Source: Wurfbainia villosa | Lineage: Eukaryota > Streptophyta > Magnoliopsida > Zingiberales > Zingiberaceae | DNA length: 64,000 nt | Direction: 5' to 3' | Assembly (NCBI GenBank): GCA_025175895.1 | Contig: CM045991.1 | Coordinates: 74,759,174-74,823,173 of the forward strand | Part shown: positions 20,741 through 32,547 of the stretch, in pieces | How the letters are laid out: every line of letters begins with the position of its first letter | Position numbering within the stretch: the stretch's first letter is position 1 | Notes under the pieces: generated by a model | The model's input: only the letters and a program-made list of their open reading frames with translations | Databases searched by the model: none | What the model was told of the DNA's origin: nothing | Made by a program: the position numbers and the translations under genes

Positions 20741-22333
20741 TTAGCGTGAATCAATCACGCTCTTAGGAACCCAATATCTATTGGAGCTCCTTGGGTTAAC
20801 AAGGTATTCCCTAGGGATAACTTCCCTAGATACCTTTCTAATGACCCTTTTTGGCTTTGAAGCCTTAGTCAAATGGGTCTTACTTGGGTCAACTCTAGAG
20901 GTGACTCCTCCATTGACCTTCTTAGTGGCTATCTTGGTTTTCCTTAAGTCCTTAGCCACTAAGCACACACCATGACTAGTCTTAGGGATGACTTCCCTAT
21001 TAGCCTTGGTTTTCCTAGACCTAGAAATAGTTCCATAATTAAATGGAACATTATGATAAGTCTTCTTGGGCTTAGGTTTGTGACCCAAACCTTCCTTGCC
21101 CTTAGACCATTTTTGAACCTTAGGTCTTGACTTTTGGGCATTTGACCCTAGAATTGAATTTTCTATGATTCTAAGGGTTTTCTCCATTCTCTCAAGTCTT
21201 GACCTCAAGACTTGGTTCTCTAGCTCTAATTTTCCCATTTTTGAATTTTCATTAGGTTTTTGGGAAGGCCTCTTCTTCTTAGGCATGTGCCTAGACTTTT
21301 TGGGATTAATACCCAAATTTTCTTCTACTCTCCTAATTGACTCCCTAGGTAAAATAGATCTAGTGTTTTGAGTCCTAGGTTTGTCCTTAGTGAAACTAGC
21401 ATGCTTAGCACCTAAGCAATAAACCTTATTGTTTCTCCTAGCATGCTTTTCATTGATAATAGCAAGAGAACTAAAATAATGCTTAGCATGCTTTTTGACT
21501 TTAGGAATTAAAGGTGCATTATTTAAATATACCTTAGGGTTAACTTGAGAAGCTCCCCCTACATGAGATACACCTTCTCGCCCTTTCTTCCTCCCCCTAG
21601 GGCATTGGCTTCGGTAATGTCCCCGTTGGTTGCATTTAAAGCACACAATGTGCTCTTTGCTCTTGATTTTGAGAACACCGATATCCTTTGACTTTGGGTT
21701 GACTTTTGGTGTTGATGCCTTTTCCTTAGCCAATTTAGGGCATTTGCTCTTGTAATGCCCTTTCTCCCTACACTCAAAGCATATTATGTGATTTTTATTT
21801 AAAATAATAACACTTGAGTTACCTAGGGAGGTGGTGGAGGCATCTTCTTGATCTTCACTTCTCCCGGATGTCGATGCTTCTTGTTCTTGCTCCGGGATGG
21901 AAGATTGCCTCTCCTCCCCCTCAATGCTAGAGGTGGAGGTCTCCACCAAGTCATCCACATCTTGAAAGTGGATGGTTTTCTTCTTCCTGACATCTTCCTC
22001 TACTTGTGCCGATTGGGAATTTTCTTGGAATTTCATTACTTTATCCCATAATTCTTTTGCATCCCTAAAATTTCCCAACCTAGACCAAATGTTGTTAGGA
22101 ATCAAATCACTAAGCAATTCGATTACCTTGTGATTTGTCTCAAAGTCTTTGATTTGGTCTTGGGTCCACCTTGACTTCTCAATTTGCCTATTTCTTTCAT
22201 CCCTAGGCAATTCGAAACCGTTTTCTAAGATTAGCATAAAATCAAAATTGGTTTCTAGGTATACCTCCATTTTTCTTCTCCACCATAGTAAATATCCTTC
22301 AAATTTTGGTGGTTGGAGGTTGTAGCTGGCCAT
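20741..22333 (-). CDS. E2 Gag-like protein, 530 residues, intact
   Basis: Start: the ATG at 22333 is the first after the primer-binding site, about 45 bp away, and is shared with E1 and E3. Residues 1-105 form a short N-terminal Gag domain (FEGYLLWWRRKMEVYLETNF) of the DUF4219/UBN2 kind. A Ser/Thr/Glu-rich linker follows. Two CCHC zinc knuckles lie at C185-C198 (CFECREKGHYKSKC) and C231-C244 (CFKCNQRGHYRSQC); these should bind element RNA. A heptad-like coiled-coil segment is at about 368-393. The C-terminus is very basic and ends NRYWVPKSVIDSR, a motif that in autonomous copia proteins lies just before the protease. Here a stop follows and no protease, integrase or RT exists downstream. It is the only long intact frame of this family here. 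That it is translated is inference. Confidence 0.85.
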   Translation of the reverse strand: MASYNLQPPKFEGYLLWWRRKMEVYLETNFDFMLILENGFELPRDERNRQIEKSRWTQDQIKDFETNHKVIELLSDLIPNNIWSRLGNFRDAKELWDKVMKFQENSQSAQVEEDVRKKKTIHFQDVDDLVETSTSSIEGEERQSSIPEQEQEASTSGRSEDQEDASTTSLGNSSVIILNKNHIICFECREKGHYKSKCPKLAKEKASTPKVNPKSKDIGVLKIKSKEHIVCFKCNQRGHYRSQCPRGRKKGREGVSHVGGASQVNPKVYLNNAPLIPKVKKHAKHYFSSLAIINEKHARRNNKVYCLGAKHASFTKDKPRTQNTRSILPRESIRRVEENLGINPKKSRHMPKKKRPSQKPNENSKMGKLELENQVLRSRLERMEKTLRIIENSILGSNAQKSRPKVQKWSKGKEGLGHKPKPKKTYHNVPFNYGTISRSRKTKANREVIPKTSHGVCLVAKDLRKTKIATKKVNGGVTSRVDPSKTHLTKASKPKRVIRKVSREVIPREYLVNPRSSNRYWVPKSVIDSR

Positions 22334-22377
22334 CTTGTAGTGCTCTCACGGCGGTTAGTCCTTGAAGAGCGACCTCG

Positions 22378-22389
22378 GCTCTGATACCA
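22378..22389 (-). other. E2 primer-binding site
   Basis: Minus-strand TGGTATCAGAGC between the gag start and the 5' LTR. Confidence 0.9.
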
Positions 22390-22391
22390 CT

Positions 22392-23814
22392 TAGTGGGGG
22401 ATCGAAACGGGCGGCTAGAGGGGGGTGAATAGCCCTCGTTCGTTGGATGTCGTAATTCATTCATTCTCGTGTGCTCGTCTACAATTGTCGTTAATATACG
22501 CAGCAGAATAACAATAGAAATACCAACAATACAAGCACAATCAATACACAAGTATATACGTGGTTCGGAACCGAATGGTTCCTACTCCACGGGGGTGAGC
22601 TCAACGAGCTCGTGTTATGCGTACGACACTAACAACACTCCTTATCGACTACACGTCGGAGGTGGAGAAACCTCTCACAAGCAATTACAATGTAATATAG
22701 AAATACAAGCAAATACACAAATACAATACACAAGAAAACTTTCACCGATTGCTTTGATCACTTTGCTTGTTGCTTGCTTTAGATGGCTCTTGAAGGACTG
22801 GAATGCAGCAGCAATTCCCCTCCAATAGCTCCACAAAAGACTTGGTGAAATCCTCCAACTCGAGCTCCATTTATAACCTGCATCAAGCTGTTTTTGCGCC
22901 CATCAGTCGACTGATCGTGACCATCAGTCGACTGGTCCCGTAGTCGTTGTCTCACAACGGCCAGATCCACGTTGGTTAAGTTCCAACGGATCACACATCA
23001 GTCGACTGATGGCACCCATCAGTCGACTGATCATCCATCAGTCGAGTGCTGGCGAGCTCGACTCCATTCTGTGCCCGTGCACAGTGTCATCAGTCGACTT
23101 GATTCAGTCGAACACTGGTCGAACCCATACGACCTAGAGCAGTCGACTGGCACCTATGCCAGTCGACTGATGTCGGCTAAAACCTCAAACACAAAGTTGT
23201 TTGAGCGTCCGACACTCAGTCTTAGCCACTTGGCCAAGTCCACCTTATCCCTCATGGAGTTCCCCACCGAAGCTCTCTTCCCTCGGCCTACGTCCCTCGG
23301 ATGCGCCAAGCCCCGTCCGGCGGTCCCTCGGATGCACCAAGCGCACGGCTTCACAATGCCATCCTTCACCGGCTCAAGGACCCGAGCCTAGTGAACTTGC
23401 CAAGTTCTCAAGACTTCCCAAATGCACCAAACGCACGGCTTCGCAATGCATTTCTCACCAAGCACCAAGCAAACGGCTTCGCAATGCTTTGGATTTCCCA
23501 TGCCAAGCACCAAGCGCACGGCTTCGCAATGCTTTGGACTTTCCCATGCCAAGCACCAAGCGCACGGCTTCGCAATGCTTTGGACTTTCCCATGCCAAGC
23601 ACCAAGCGCACGGCTTCGCAATGCTTTGGACTTTCCCATGCCAAGGCTTCCCCCTTGGACTTCCACACCAAGCTCCATGCTTGGATTTTCCATGCCAACC
23701 CCATGTTGGACTTTCCCATGACAATCCCATGTCATGAGTTTTGTCTATCATCAAAATACTATCAAGGTACTGCTCGAGTCAAACTTGAGTCAACCTGTGT
23801 CGATTGCACCAACA
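22392..23814 (-). repeat. E2 5' LTR
   Basis: 1423 bp. The TATA-like box is at 22869-22875 and the palindrome cluster at 22904-23169. Against the 3' LTR it lacks about 75 bp of palindrome region near 23097 and about 100 bp near 23311, but has more 46-bp units. Confidence 0.88.
23425..23645. repeat. 46-bp minisatellite in E2 5' LTR (one partial plus four units)
   Basis: Units start at 23463 (45 bp), 23508, 23554 and 23600, after a shorter variant at 23425. A 194-residue and a 178-residue open frame here are products of the repeat (46 bp is not a multiple of three, so all frames are sampled) and not genes. Confidence 0.88.
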
Positions 23815-25171
23815 GGGATGAGTTGCTCATATTGTGGTTAAGTGATTTAGATTTGATATTACGATTTTGTGATCAAAAGCTTTAATGTAGAAGCTGGACT
23901 AGGTGAGCTCTAAATCTAGATGTATTATGCATGTTGTAGTTTAATCAATTGTGGGTTGATTAAATAGTATTGGCAGAGGCTATTCTTTGGTGGAGAGCCA
24001 TTATAATTGAATGTTACTTGCAGGACTATGATTCAGGACTGTCTTGTGGACGTGGAGTTTTTTAGATGGTCTACATATCGGGTGGGTAATATTTCTACCC
24101 TGGTCAGGTAGTTGATAATTTTAGTGCATGATATTTTATATTGATGACTTCATTACCTTGACTCCACTCCTGTTCATCTATGCTTGATACTTAGTCTTTG
24201 CACTTTGAGATGCACAATTGTTTATGTTATATTTCATTCATCGTTGTTATGAATTACCAACACTATGTTATGTGGACCTATAGATTCTTAACTATATGTA
24301 CGTAGCTGAGTATGGTTGTAGACTTGACTTGTGTCATCAGAATTAATTATCCGGGGGTGGGTGATGTCCTTAATGTAGAAGTTGATGGTCGTTTCATCTT
24401 CCTTTTTATTGTATAACCACTAGGGATCATGTATCTATGTATGGTTGTGTGGGTTGTCGATAGTGGGTTGGTATAGCATGGTTGATTGTCGATAGTGGGT
24501 TGCTACGGACTAGAGGTCCTAGCAAGGTTGAATGCCAGTTGTGTTTGATTCTCTGTTGGATATAGAGAGTGTTGTGGATGTATGTATGTGTAGTTGTGCA
24601 TTCATCACATTTTACATGCATGCTGGCGACTTGGTCTCCCCTGTGGTTGAGAGGGGCATTAGTCATCCTGCCTCCACGGTTACTCGTTGTAGTAGTAGCT
24701 GGGGTCAGGGTAGTGCACCTATTGTGCCAGACTCGACCACTATTGATGGTGGTGGTTGTTGTTGCATGTAGTTTGTCCTGGGTGTGTGGCACTCGACCAC
24801 TTATGGGTAGTGACAGTCGGAGTGGCCAGCAATAGGCACTCGACCCCCGTTGTATAACATATAGCTCTTTAGCTTATCGCTACTTATTCATACTGTCCAC
24901 TCGGCCACTCGAGAGTAGTGGTTGTGTTTGAGTTGGGACAGTTGTCATTTCATGCCACCTAGGCCACACTAGGGTCGTGGTAGCGAGTGGGGTGTGCAAG
25001 CATGACCATGTATTTGTATTTCCATGTGTGATGGCGTATATATATGAGTGTAATCAGTATATATAGATACAGCCTATATATGCTTGTTGTCATGTTGCAT
25101 TTGTTTGAGCTATGCTTGTTGCATATGTTTGTACATCATCTGGCATGCTATTGCATATTCTATACTGTTGT
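23815..25171 (+). repeat. F1 5' LTR, segment 2
   Basis: Matches 56307-57585 in the F1 3' LTR. It begins with the right GGGAT duplication of E2 and ends with GTTGT (25167-25171), the left duplication of the G solo LTR. No gene is visible; short frames at 24427-24835 occur in both LTRs but are not conserved in frame. Confidence 0.88.
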
Positions 25172-26857
25172 TGTTGGGAAAAACTCTGGATCTGATGTTC
25201 ACAACATTGCGGTGAATACGCCGCTGTATGATGGAAATAATAATTATACCAGATCCCACCAGAGATCCATGCAAAATTATATAAATCATTTTCTATATTC
25301 TAGTCTAGATCTTATCTAGAGGAGGAATATACCTTCGATGCGTGCCCTTCGCAATCCCGCTTTTCCAAACGTTGTCGGATCTCAATACGGTAAAGGTAAC
25401 CGTATATCTATGGTATCCACACTGACACCCACACTAGCTTTAGAGTCATGTTGTGCTAGCAACCCCTAGCAAAATGCCAAGAACTCTTTTGGAAGAAGAA
25501 GGAGAGGAAGGAGGAGATGAGAGAACTCTTTCTCTTGGCCCTTTTGGCTTCCACGCCCAAAACAAAAAACCACACCAATTGTTCTCCACGTGAAACACCA
25601 AAAAGGCCATTTAAACCATTAGCCATCAATGCCATTATCTCCCCATTAAGAACTCTCTTAATACCAAGACCCTTGATATTCCCTTCTTTAGTTCTCATCA
25701 TGAATACCAAGCCCTTTGGTATTCCTATGCATGATTAATCAAATTAATCGTGCATGATGATGAATCATCTTCCATGGTTCAACTTGAGTCTAACTCAAGT
25801 TTAACCAGTTTGAGTCTAACTCAAATCTTGGTCATATGCTCAATTGTCCTTTTAGTCCAACTAAAAGAAACCATCTCCAAAACAGAATGTCATTTGTGTG
25901 TGATCTTATAGGCTCTTGTAACATTGGCAATGTATCTAAAACCCTTTTTAGATACATAAGCAATGAGCAGCATCTAGCAATACATCATTTCTACCCAAGT
26001 TACAAGATCGTCGAGATCCGACAACCTTTCCGTGACTATTATCATGTATGATGATGTTCTTCTATCTCTGATATCTTAGATCGATCAATGAGGCATAGAC
26101 CATGTCATCCCCTTATCGATCTTTATGTTTCTTGATCCCCAAGTAGACACACTCAAACAAATGAGCTCAATATCTCATATTGACTCATTTGAGCATGGCC
26201 ATGCATTTCGTGGTCCTACTCTATCAAGAGGCCAAAGATATCACTCCCGTCATATGGAAGGGATAGATCTCATCTACATCACTCAAATCCCTCTGCATAA
26301 TTCGTTACATACCCAGTGATCACCGTTATAGTGCACCTAGTTACGGTGTGATGTTAGACGATACCAAATTACATAACTCCTTATGTAGGGAACCGTAGTG
26401 ACTTCAGGTCTAAGGACTATTCATACCAATAGTCACATGAGAAAGTATATGACACTCATATAACGATCCATGATATTTTCTCATGGCGGGTCAATTCAAT
26501 ATATATATTCTCCAATATATACCCATGTGTCAATGTGATATCACATATCCATGACTTGTTAGATCAAGTCATCCATAGACCTACATGCTAGTCTCAATGT
26601 ATTAATATTGCCCTTGTATATTAATACTTGACTAGGAATATTAAGAATTGTGTTCTCTACAACTTCTCATAATCAATTCTACCAATTGATATACTATAGA
26701 TTAGAACCTACTATTCAAGGATATTATTATATTTATTTTAGCTGACACATGCATAAAGTAAATATAATAAACAATCTTTGCCTTTTATTAATGAAATATG
26801 ATACACATGATCCCTAATCAATCATCTCATGATTGGCACTAAGGGCTGACACTAACA
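25172..26857 (-). mobile_element. G solo LTR (copia family G)
   Basis: 1686 bp, ends TGTTGGGAAAAAC and CTGACACTAACA, with a perfect GTTGT duplication (25167-25171 and 26858-26862). Its reverse complement matches the 3' LTR of the truncated copia element at 42871-44833. The F1 3' LTR gives the empty site near 57580. No internal sequence. Confidence 0.92.
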
Positions 26858-27638
26858 GTTGTGTGTGAAGTACAGTGTACGAGTTGGATCAGACTGTTAT
26901 ACGTGTTTGATCGGCGTTATGTTGTGGTATAGGATGTACCAGGTTAGTAATGTATTCGTTTACATGTTGATCATATATTGTGTGTTGATTATCAGTGTAG
27001 TATTGTTCATACATGTACGTGGTATATTGTCATATACTAGTTCAGGTTGTATAGGTCATGTCATTGCATACCTTTCAGGTACGTTAGTACAATACTTTAT
27101 GTATAGTTGATTAGTTGGTTTTTTTATGCACTGATTAGATTTATACTGATAGTTATATGTATATCTCCGTATGGATACCTGTTGACCTCCGTATGTATAC
27201 ATGTTGACCTCCGTATGTATACTTGTTGACCTCCCTATGTATACCTGTTGATTTCCATATGTTTACATGTGGTTCGTGCATCTTCTTTTATATTACCGCT
27301 GAGTCTTGTACTCACCAACACAGACCCTGGGTTTTCATGTCGCCCAAGTAACAGGTAGAAGATTCTTTGGATGCTCGGAGCACCACCAGCTGATCCCATC
27401 TCTCATTGAGTATTTGGATTGTAATCCACATTGTCGTTGTATTACTTTGGATTGTGCTTTTTGGATTTTATTTCCTATTTGTTCCGTTGTTTTTTTTGGA
27501 TTATAGTTTGTGTATGTGATTTGTTTTATTTGGCTTTTATTATACTTTTGGGTTGGATGTTGGATTCGATTATATTTTATTATTATGTTAGAGTCGCACC
27601 GGTCCGCATCTATATGTCTTTATATTTTATGTTATCTG
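26858..27638 (+). repeat. F1 5' LTR, segment 3
   Basis: Matches 57585-57715 and then 63540-64000 of the F1 3' LTR. The last bases ATCTG (27634-27638) are the left target duplication of element B. Contains the 22-bp tandem repeat at 27165-27269. Confidence 0.88.
27165..27269. repeat. 22-bp tandem repeat in F LTR
   Basis: About 4.8 copies of CTCCGTATGTATACCTGTTG plus AC. The same array is in the other LTR at 63711-63817 with different point changes. Confidence 0.85.
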
Positions 27639-29841
27639 TGTTGGGTTTCCGGCACCGCGGCGTGTGTGTGTTCGATCATGTTTCGTAAACATGAGCACAG
27701 CGGAAGCAATAAAAATAATAAATACTCCTATTTATTACAACACACACAACACACGCATGCTATTACAACAAGTGTAGACATAACCGTAAATTAAAATTGC
27801 AATAAAAGGAAATTAAACTACGTTATACCTTCCGTATGACGTGTAGCGGGAACGGCATCAACCGGAACGATTCTCGTAAGAATCGTCTCTATCCGTATCC
27901 ACGCCGAGCTCCTCGGGATGACTTCGCCAAGCCACGAGCTTCGTCTTCGTATGGGTTACTAGCCTCGTGTTGAAGACGACGTGATCGAGAGATGATCACG
28001 ATCCGAATCCAAATTCGGACCTAAAACAAGTCCTCAAGACTTGCTTCTCCGGAGAGGTATTCGTCAACCGATTGACGAATCCTTCGTCCTCCACCTCAGA
28101 GGATTACCGGAGATCAAATCCCCGGTATGTTAGCCGCTGTCGGAGCACTAACCGTCGTCCAAACGACGCTCCGACAAGAGGAGAAGAAGCTGTCCAGAAA
28201 ACTGGACAGCTTGGTGGAGGAGTAGGCGCCGGCCAAAGAAGAGATGGAGGCTCACCTTACACCAACCCAGGGAGATCACCGGAGGGTCGCCGGAGGTCCA
28301 CCGGCCGAAGCTTGGACGCCGGCAAAGAGATGGCAGCAGCTCAATGAGGTTGGGCGGCTGCTCTTGTTGTTGACGCCAACAACAAGAGGGAGAGAGGGGT
28401 GGGCGGCCAATTAGGGTTGCCTCAAAAATTAGGTTTTTACAAAAACCCTTAAGCCCTATTTTATAGAGAACCAATTCTCTTAATGGTTATTAAATCATAA
28501 CCATTAGGCCCGTTAACCCGCTCCATTAAGATAAGTTAAAATAAACCAAACCAAGATGGTTTATTTTAAGTTAAAACAAACCGAACCAACTTTTGGTTCA
28601 TTCGTTTAAAATAAACCAAACCCTTTGGTTTATTCTCATCCATTGGATTAGAACCAAACCATTTTGGTCCATCCATTATGTCTTCATAAGACACGGCCCA
28701 TCCACGCTTCCATTGCGACTGAAACAATTTCATGCTCGCTTTATGTTTGGTCCAACCAAACATAGTTTCTCTCGGTCTGAGAATCCCATTCTCAAGCTCG
28801 TTTTAAATCCTTTGGATTACACTCGTTATGCGTGTGACCAAATAGGTTCTCGGTTTATGTTGGCCGCCTATAATTAACCATTAATTATAGAACGATCATG
28901 AGTGGCACCTAGTAGTACATCATGATCCCCAATTAACCGAAAAGATCAACGGTTGATCCGTAACTATTTCAAACCCTTCAAGAGCTTCGAATGAATCGTG
29001 CCCCATTCCCTTCACTCATCTTATACCCACTTGGTTCAGACATGGTCTATTGTGTCTCCCCACTAGGTCGACTCACGCCACACCTAGCCCAAGTATCATT
29101 TCCTCGTCCTACGGATTCTAGTTACTCCACATGTATCGAAGAGTACCTTACTCTAAACATGTATTGCTTTGGCCAAAGACTTTAGTAACAATCCGACGAG
29201 AGGCCATGGGTATACATCTCCTCGCAAGGAGTGGTGAATCCTTTATAGGCTATTCAAACACCTTCGATCACTTCGACTTATACCTAATCATCCCGGGTCC
29301 ACATCTCCTTAGAGATGTTTGCTTAAGATGTCAAAGCATAAGTCTCCATGATCAAGATGACTTGAATACCGTAAGTCAAAGGAACATCGCACTTAAGCCA
29401 CAGTAAGAACTTAATTGACATATCTATATATGCAGAGAACCATATGAAGTCTTACGGCTGGTCACTCCAATGAACTAGTTACCATAACTAGCATCCACGA
29501 TTAACTCCGGACATCACTATGTCTCCAGGAGAATCACCGCTTGGATACACCAAGGAGTATACTGCTAGTCTCGACAGAATTGATGGTGTCCAAATCCATC
29601 AATTCATCGACTAGGGATAATTCCGATACATCACAATTACACATGTAGAGATACTCACTAGTTGTGATCCAATCACAAATTCTCTCATGCTGTGAATCGT
29701 ATCGTGGACATTCAGTAAATGAGTTTAAGATCCAATCAAATACATAAAACATGTATACTCAAATAGTGAATCTTCATTTATCATATAAATGGTTCATACA
29801 TAAGGCGATTGCCTGAGGACATCTCTCAGATATTACTAACA
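27639..29841 (-). repeat. B 3' LTR
   Basis: 2203 bp, starts TGTTGGGTTTCC and ends ATTACTAACA. It matches the right LTR except for a short block at 27650-27668 and many single-base indels around 28045-28420. Confidence 0.92.
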
Positions 29842-29856
29842 GACTCCCACTTGGCC
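29842..29856 (-). other. B polypurine tract
   Basis: Minus-strand GGCCAAGTGGGAGTC directly before the 3' LTR; AGTGGGAG is a common copia purine tract. Confidence 0.85.
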
Positions 29857-31525
29857 TAATGCCAATCGCTACGGTATGCAAGACCAGAGGCTCTAACCTG
29901 ACCCTCAAACTTACTTTGAGGTAATGCTTTAGTCAAAGGATCCGCTAAGTTCCTTTCAGTGGGAATTTTCTCGATTTGTATTTCATTCCTACTGATGATC
30001 TCTCTGATAAGATGATAGAAGCGAAGCACATGTTTGGATCGTTGATGAGACCTTGGCTCTTTCACTGCAATTGCTCCATTGTTATCGCAGAGACCGGTAT
30101 TGCTTCAACAATGGCGGAATCACACCAAGTTCATGAACGAACTTCTTGATCCAAACCGCTTCCTTTGTCGCCTGCCGCAATATATTCTCGCTCGTGGTAG
30201 AATCCGCTACGCCTCTTGTTTGGAACTTTTCCAACTCATCGCGCCCCATTCAAGGTGAACACGTATCCGCATCGAGACTGAATCATCCTTGTCCGTCGAA
30301 GCCGCATCCGTGATACCCGCGTATCACCATGTCCCCTTCTCCATATATTAGAACACATCCTTAGTTCTTCTCAAGTACTTAAGGATCGTCTTAATACTAC
30401 CCAATGATCCATTCCTCGATCGATCGTAGTATCCGCCGTGACACTCAGAGCATACGATACATCGGGCCTCGTACATAACATAGCATACATGATAGATCCT
30501 TTTGCGGATGCATAGGGAATCTTACTCATGCAAATCCTCTCGTCTTCTGTGCGCGGACACATAGACTTCGAAAGGTGTACCCCATGCCTGATGGGCAGAT
30601 AACCTTTCTTGGATTCCGACATGCTAAACCTCTTTAGCACTCGGTCTATATATGTAGACTGCGAAAGACCAAGCAACCGTTTCGATCTATCTCTATAGAT
30701 CTTAATCCCAAGGATGTAGGTTGCTTCTCCCTGTGTCTTTCATGGAGAATGTCTTGATAACCAAACCTTAATCGATCAGAAGATGGACACATCGCTTCCT
30801 ATAAGTAATATGTCATCGACATACAATACTAGGAACACGATCGCACTCCCACTAACCTTCTTGTACACACAAGGTTCGCTCGATTTTGTGAGAAATCAAA
30901 CTTTTGATCGTCTCATCAAAACGGATATTCCAGACTCTGGATGCTTGCTTCAATCCATAAATGGATCGTTGCAACTTTGCATACCTTGGTTTTATCAACC
31001 GATGTGAAACCCTCAGTCGTATCATATACACGCCCTCGAGCAAGTTTCCATTAAGGAAAGTTGTTTTCACATCCATCCGCCATATCTCATAATCATAATG
31101 AGCCGCTATGGCCAGAGCATCCGAATGGATTTAAGCATAGCTACAAAGTAATAGGTTTCGTCCATAATCAACACCTTGTTTTTGACGATATCCTTTCGCC
31201 ACCAATCTAGCCTTATAGGTAATCACATTACCATCCATGTCGGTTTTCTTCTTGAAAACCCACTTGCACCCTATAGGCTTTATGCCTTCAGTGGGTCAAC
31301 CAAGTTCCAAACTTGGTTTTCGTACATGGAATCCATTTCCGACTTCATGGCACCAAGCCACTTATCCCTTTCTGAACTTGTCAGCACTTCTTCATAACTG
31401 GTAGGCTCCTCATCATCAATGAGTAACACGTCGTTCGATTCACTTACGAGAAATCCATATCTCTCAGGAATATTGCGTGTTCTACCTGATCTACGAAGAT
31501 GTGGTGTTACATTAGGTCCAAACAT
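29856..31525 (-). pseudogene. B reverse transcriptase and RNase H region
   Basis: From the minus strand: 31525-31280 has the linker before RT (RRSGRTRNIPERYGF and SERDKWLGAMKSEMDSM). 31076-30852 has MDVKTTFLNGNL and LQRSIYGLKQASR. The YVDD catalytic motif is present in a shifted frame near 30800. 30676-30371 has GLSQSTYIDRVLKRF and CTRPDVSYAL. RNase H ends at 30065-29856 with NLADPLTKALPQSKF. Several frameshifts separate these blocks, so no continuous enzyme can be made. The domains are those of Ty1/copia RT, which copies element RNA to DNA in the particle. Confidence 0.9.
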
Positions 31526-32547
31526 TGCTCATCACTATGAGTTGTACTGTTGTGCTTCACCTGTATCTCATCAATGTCTATTTGAGTCTCTCGAGCCTCC
31601 TCAAGCTCAACGACACTCCCAATCGCTTTTCTTGCAAGAGAAACTCTTTCTCTAGAAACACAAAGATGCCTTGAAACAAACACCTTTTGTTCCACAGGAT
31701 GATAGAATTGGTAACCCCTTGTTTCCTTAGGGTATCCAATAAATAGACATTTATCAGACTTAGCATCCAATTTGTCTGATACAGTCCGCTTCACAAAAGC
31801 AGGACAACCCCATATCTTCAAGTAAGATACATGAGGTTTCTTACTATTCCATATCTCATATGGAGTAGTTGAGACTACCTTGGTAGGCATTCTGTTTAAC
31901 AAGTAAACAGCTTTCTAAAGTGCATAACCCCAAAAGGACTTGGGAAGAGTCGCATGATTCATCATTGACCAGACCATGTCCAACAAGGTCCGGTTACGCC
32001 TCTCAGATACACCATTATGTTGTGGTGTATAGGGCGGAGTCCATTGAGACAATATGCCATTGTCTCTTAGATAATCAAGAAACTCTTGACTTAAGTATTC
32101 ACCACCTCGATCCGATCGAAGTATTTTAATACTCTTGTCATGTTGTTTCTCTACTTCATTTCTGAATTCTTTGAACCTTTCAAAGGCTTCAGACTTGTTT
32201 TTCATCAAGAACACATACCCAAACCGTGAGTGATCATCGGTGAAGGTAATGAAGTAGCTATAGCCTCCTAAAGCTTGAGTTGACATAGGTCCACATACAT
32301 CAGTATGTACTAGACCTAGTAACTCTCCCACTGCTCACCTTTTCCGAAAAGGTAACTTAGTCATCTTGCCTTTTAAGCATGATTCGCATGTATCGTATGA
32401 ATCCAATTCAAACGATTCGAATTCCACATCGGTAATTCGGACATGCGCTTTCTTGCTTATATGGCCAAGACGACAATGCCACATATAGGAGTCTATGTGA
32501 TTATCCTTTCGAGCACGCTGTTGCTCGCCCGATATTGAAAATGTCAT
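31507..32547 (-). pseudogene. B GAG-pre-integrase and integrase
   Basis: 32547-32335 holds WHCRLGHI and CESCLKGKMTKLPF, the zinc-binding pre-integrase domain. 32331-31915 holds the integrase core with all three catalytic residues: Asp in HTDVCGP, Asp in RSDRGGEYLSQ and Glu in HNGVSERRNRTL. 31902-31507 gives the C-terminal part (LKIWGCPAFV, KCLFIGYPKETRGYQF). Three separate frames are needed, so the gene is broken although the catalytic core frame is open. Confidence 0.9.

Larger units (their letters stand above)
17668..23814 (-). mobile_element. E2: gag-only Ty1/copia-like element with intact gag
   Basis: A 6.1-kb minus-strand element with a perfect GGGAT duplication (17663-17667 and 23815-23819). 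The 3' LTR is 17668-19157, the purine tract follows at 19158-19171, the gag is 20741-22333, the primer-binding site is 22378-22389 and the 5' LTR is 22392-23814. The F1 3' LTR shows the empty site near 56305 (TTGGGATCGGTTGCTC). No pol is present. Confidence 0.92.

Noticed and set aside
23201..23885. Open frames of 178 and 194 residues in the E2 5' LTR with repeated Cys/His-rich segments
   Set aside because: They lie in the 46-bp minisatellite, overlap each other in different frames and have no counterpart in E1 or E3; they follow from repeat composition.
24427..24835. Overlapping frames on both strands that might be a host gene
   Set aside because: Located in F1 LTR and repeated at 57004-57339 without consistent frame conservation.
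28072..28474. Open frames of 91 and 108 residues in the B 3' LTR
   Set aside because: The partner LTR (35400-35760) breaks both frames by single-base indels; the LTR has no coding role.
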